Shown here piece by piece: positions 11,165-14,100 of a stretch of 14,913 nucleotides of DNA. Within the stretch, counting starts at the first letter, position 1. The number at the start of each line of letters is the position of its first letter. A model generated the notes under the pieces. That model worked only from the letters and a program-made list of their open reading frames with translations. It searched no databases and was not told the origin of the DNA. Position numbers and translations under genes: made by a program. The stretch is from Goniomonas avonlea (taxonomy: Eukaryota; Cryptophyceae; Goniomonadida; Goniomonadaceae): the NCBI GenBank assembly GCA_003573635.1, contig QUTJ01031685.1, positions 1 to 14,913 on the forward strand, in the 5' to 3' direction.

Positions 11165-14100
11165 CCCCACTCACACCCTCACTCTCGCCCTCACTCGCAC
11201 TCTCACCCTCACCCTCACCCTCACCCTCACCCCCCCAGTGACACCCTCACTCTAACCCTCACTCACCCTCACTCTCACCCTCACTCTCACCCTCCCAAAC
11301 ACCCTCCCAAACACCCTCACCCTCACTCTCACCCTCACCCTCACCCTCACCCCCCCTCACTCCCTCACCCTCACCCTCACCCTCACCCCCACTCACACCC
11401 TCACCCCCACTCACACCCGCACCCTCACTCTCACCCTCACCCTCAGTCCTGTGTCACATGCGCCTCCCTCTTTCGCATCTGCCTCTTCGTTTTCCGTCAC
11501 GCTTTCCGTCACGCTTTCCGTCACGCTTTATTCAGTGTTCCGTCTCACGCTCACCCCAGGTTGAGTTTGTGGGCGAAGAGGGCACAGGAACGGGCCCTAC
11601 CACGGAGTTTTACAGGTGTGCTTAACTTCTGTCCGAGCAGTAGTCGCAAGAAGGTTTCGAATACAAATATCGCGAGCCGACACCACCCATTCCTAGGCCG
11701 CAGCCTTTGTGCGGAACAACGTTTTCTGCGACTCGGGTTGTGTGTTGAGGATGTGGCCTCTCTGTTGTGCGTGAGAGTGATAGTGAGAGAGTGAGTGGGT
11801 GGGTGAGTGTGGCTGTGTGTTGCTGTGTGACTGCGTGGGTGTGACTGTGTGAATGTGCGAGAGTGAGCGCGACAGTTCGTGTTCCTGCGACGCTTATCGA
11901 CAGCCTAGTGTGCGCGTGGGGCGGTCAACTGCTGATCCAGCACGCTCACTTTCAACGTGGCAGAGGGAGAGGGAGATGGCCGAGGGAGAGTGGCAGAGGG
12001 AGAGGGAGAGGGGCAGAGAGGGAGAGTGGGAGAGGGGAGGGCGAGCGGGAGAGGGAAAGGGAGAGTGGGAGAGGGAGAGGGAGAGAGCGAGTGGGAGAGG
12101 GAGAGTGGGAGAGGGAGAGGGAGAGTGGGAGCGGGAGGGGGAGGGGGTCACTGTCACTCACTGTCACCCCGCAGCATGCTCTGTCGCGCGCTGCAGCAGC
12201 GGGCTCACGGCGTGTGGGTGACGGACCCGCCGCCGGATGCGAGCGTGGACGGTAGCGCGCCACGCTCAATGCGCCTTGATGCTGATGTTGATATGATAGA
12301 TGCTGATCACGATCCGGGGCCCGCGTCTCAGGTCAGTGTGTGGAGGTTTTCTTGTGTTGTGTTGTTGTCTGCAGGCGGTCAGACACGCCACAGCGAGTGC
12401 CCTCCCTCTCTCCCTCTCTCCTCCCTCTCTCCCTCCCTCCCTCCCTCTCTCGCTCTCTCTCCCCCTCCCTCCGTCCCTCTCGCGCTGCCTCTTCTCTCTC
12501 TCTGACACGTTTCCACATCCCTTCTTTGTTGTCATGTGTCGAGGGGCGGGGTGTGTGTGTCAGATGGGTGGAACACCCAGTGTGGCTGTCGGCACTGAGG
12601 ACAGTTCGTGTTCCTGCGAATAATGCCGACATTAGTGTCGGCACTAATTGGTTCCGACATTAGTGCTGACATTAGTGTCGGCACTGAGGACCACCTGTTT
12701 CCAGTCAGCACTAATGTCGGAACCAATGACTCCAGCCACGCTGTTCCGCCACTCTCCCTCTCCCACTCCCACTCCCACTCTCCCTCTCCCTCTCCCACTC
12801 TCCCACTCTCCCTCTCCCACTCTCCCACTCTCCCTCTCTGCCCCTCTCCCTCCTGCCACTCTCCCTCTGCCATCTCCCTCTCCCTCTGCCACTCTGCCAG
12901 CCCCCAGTCTGACCTGTGGGTGCAGGGATCAGCGGTGGATCAGGACCTGAAGCTGGAGGGGTCGGGGGCAGCAGCAGAGCTTGTGTTCACGCAGTGTGGA
13001 CTCTTCCCTGCTCCGTTGTCACAGGAGCGACAGCGGTCGCCGCAAGTGGTTGGGTTGTTCCAGACACTTGGACGAGTGCGTCCTGTCCCTCCGGTTCTCT
13101 CAAAGTTGCCGGAGCCTTTGTCCCTTCCTTTGCTCTGGATACTTATCCCCTGTGGGTGTATCGTTGGCGAGCAGTTTCCAGGCGTCCCCCTCTCACGCCA
13201 TCTTTTCGCAGCCTCCTCCTACTCTAAGAATATTGCTGATAATTCGCGCAGTTGATTGCAAAGGCGCTGCTCGACGGTCGGTTGCTCGATCTGCCGGTAT
13301 CACCTGCTCTTGTCAAGGTGCGCGATCATGCGATCTGCAGTGACCACCTCTGATCCGGCACGTGACGTCCTTGAGAGTGCCACGTGGCTGTCGTTCTCTG
13401 ATATGCCCGCTTGGACGGTCTGACTTCCTTGGTCGCCCACTTGGCTGTCCCTCACGTGAGGAGCGTGGGTGGTGGTACTGTCGACGGTCTGGCGGCATCT
13501 GGGATTTATTGCAACTCTAAGACCACACGTTGCAGCTGTTGCAAGACCGGCCGCTTGGATTGTATGATGTCGTGGACGTCCACCCTGACGTTGGGCGTGC
13601 CTTGGAGGTACTCTGCCATTTGCCACGGCTGACCCCTCACCTTTCCCCATCGCTCGCCCCTCCTCCTCTCCCTGCCCTTTCCCACTCCCCCCCCCCCTCG
13701 CCCCTCTTCCCGGTCCCCTCTTCCCGGTCCCTCCGCTCATGCCGTGGATATCTGACGTTTTGCCCATTTTGTGACCCCCAGCATCCTGTGCCTCCTCCCC
13801 TTCTCCACCCCTCTCTGGGTATTGTTCCTGTGTGTGTCCTTTCCTCACGAGGACCCCAGGGTTACCACGCAACCTGTATAAAGCGCGACGCGATAGCGCA
13901 AGACCAGTCGCTGACGGAGGCCGAAAGACAGCGACAACTTGCAGAGCTCGCTCGCACCGAGTGCCCAGCCATGCTCGACTTCACATTCCAGGTCCCAGGT
14001 CCGACTTCGCACGACATATGCACAATGTGTCTTGATCATGAGTAGCTCTACTTCACATTCCAGGTCGGACCTGTGCACGACTTGGCAAGAACCGCTTCAC

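Larger units (their letters stand above)
12332..12907 (+). other. Intron 26: hairpin and pyrimidine repeat
   Basis: A C/T tract (about 12402-12500), a cluster of ACATTAGTG[TC]-type words folding into a 24-bp hairpin (12647-12727), and the right arm of the inverted repeat (12751-12899), which doubles as the pyrimidine tract for the next exon. Confidence 0.85.
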
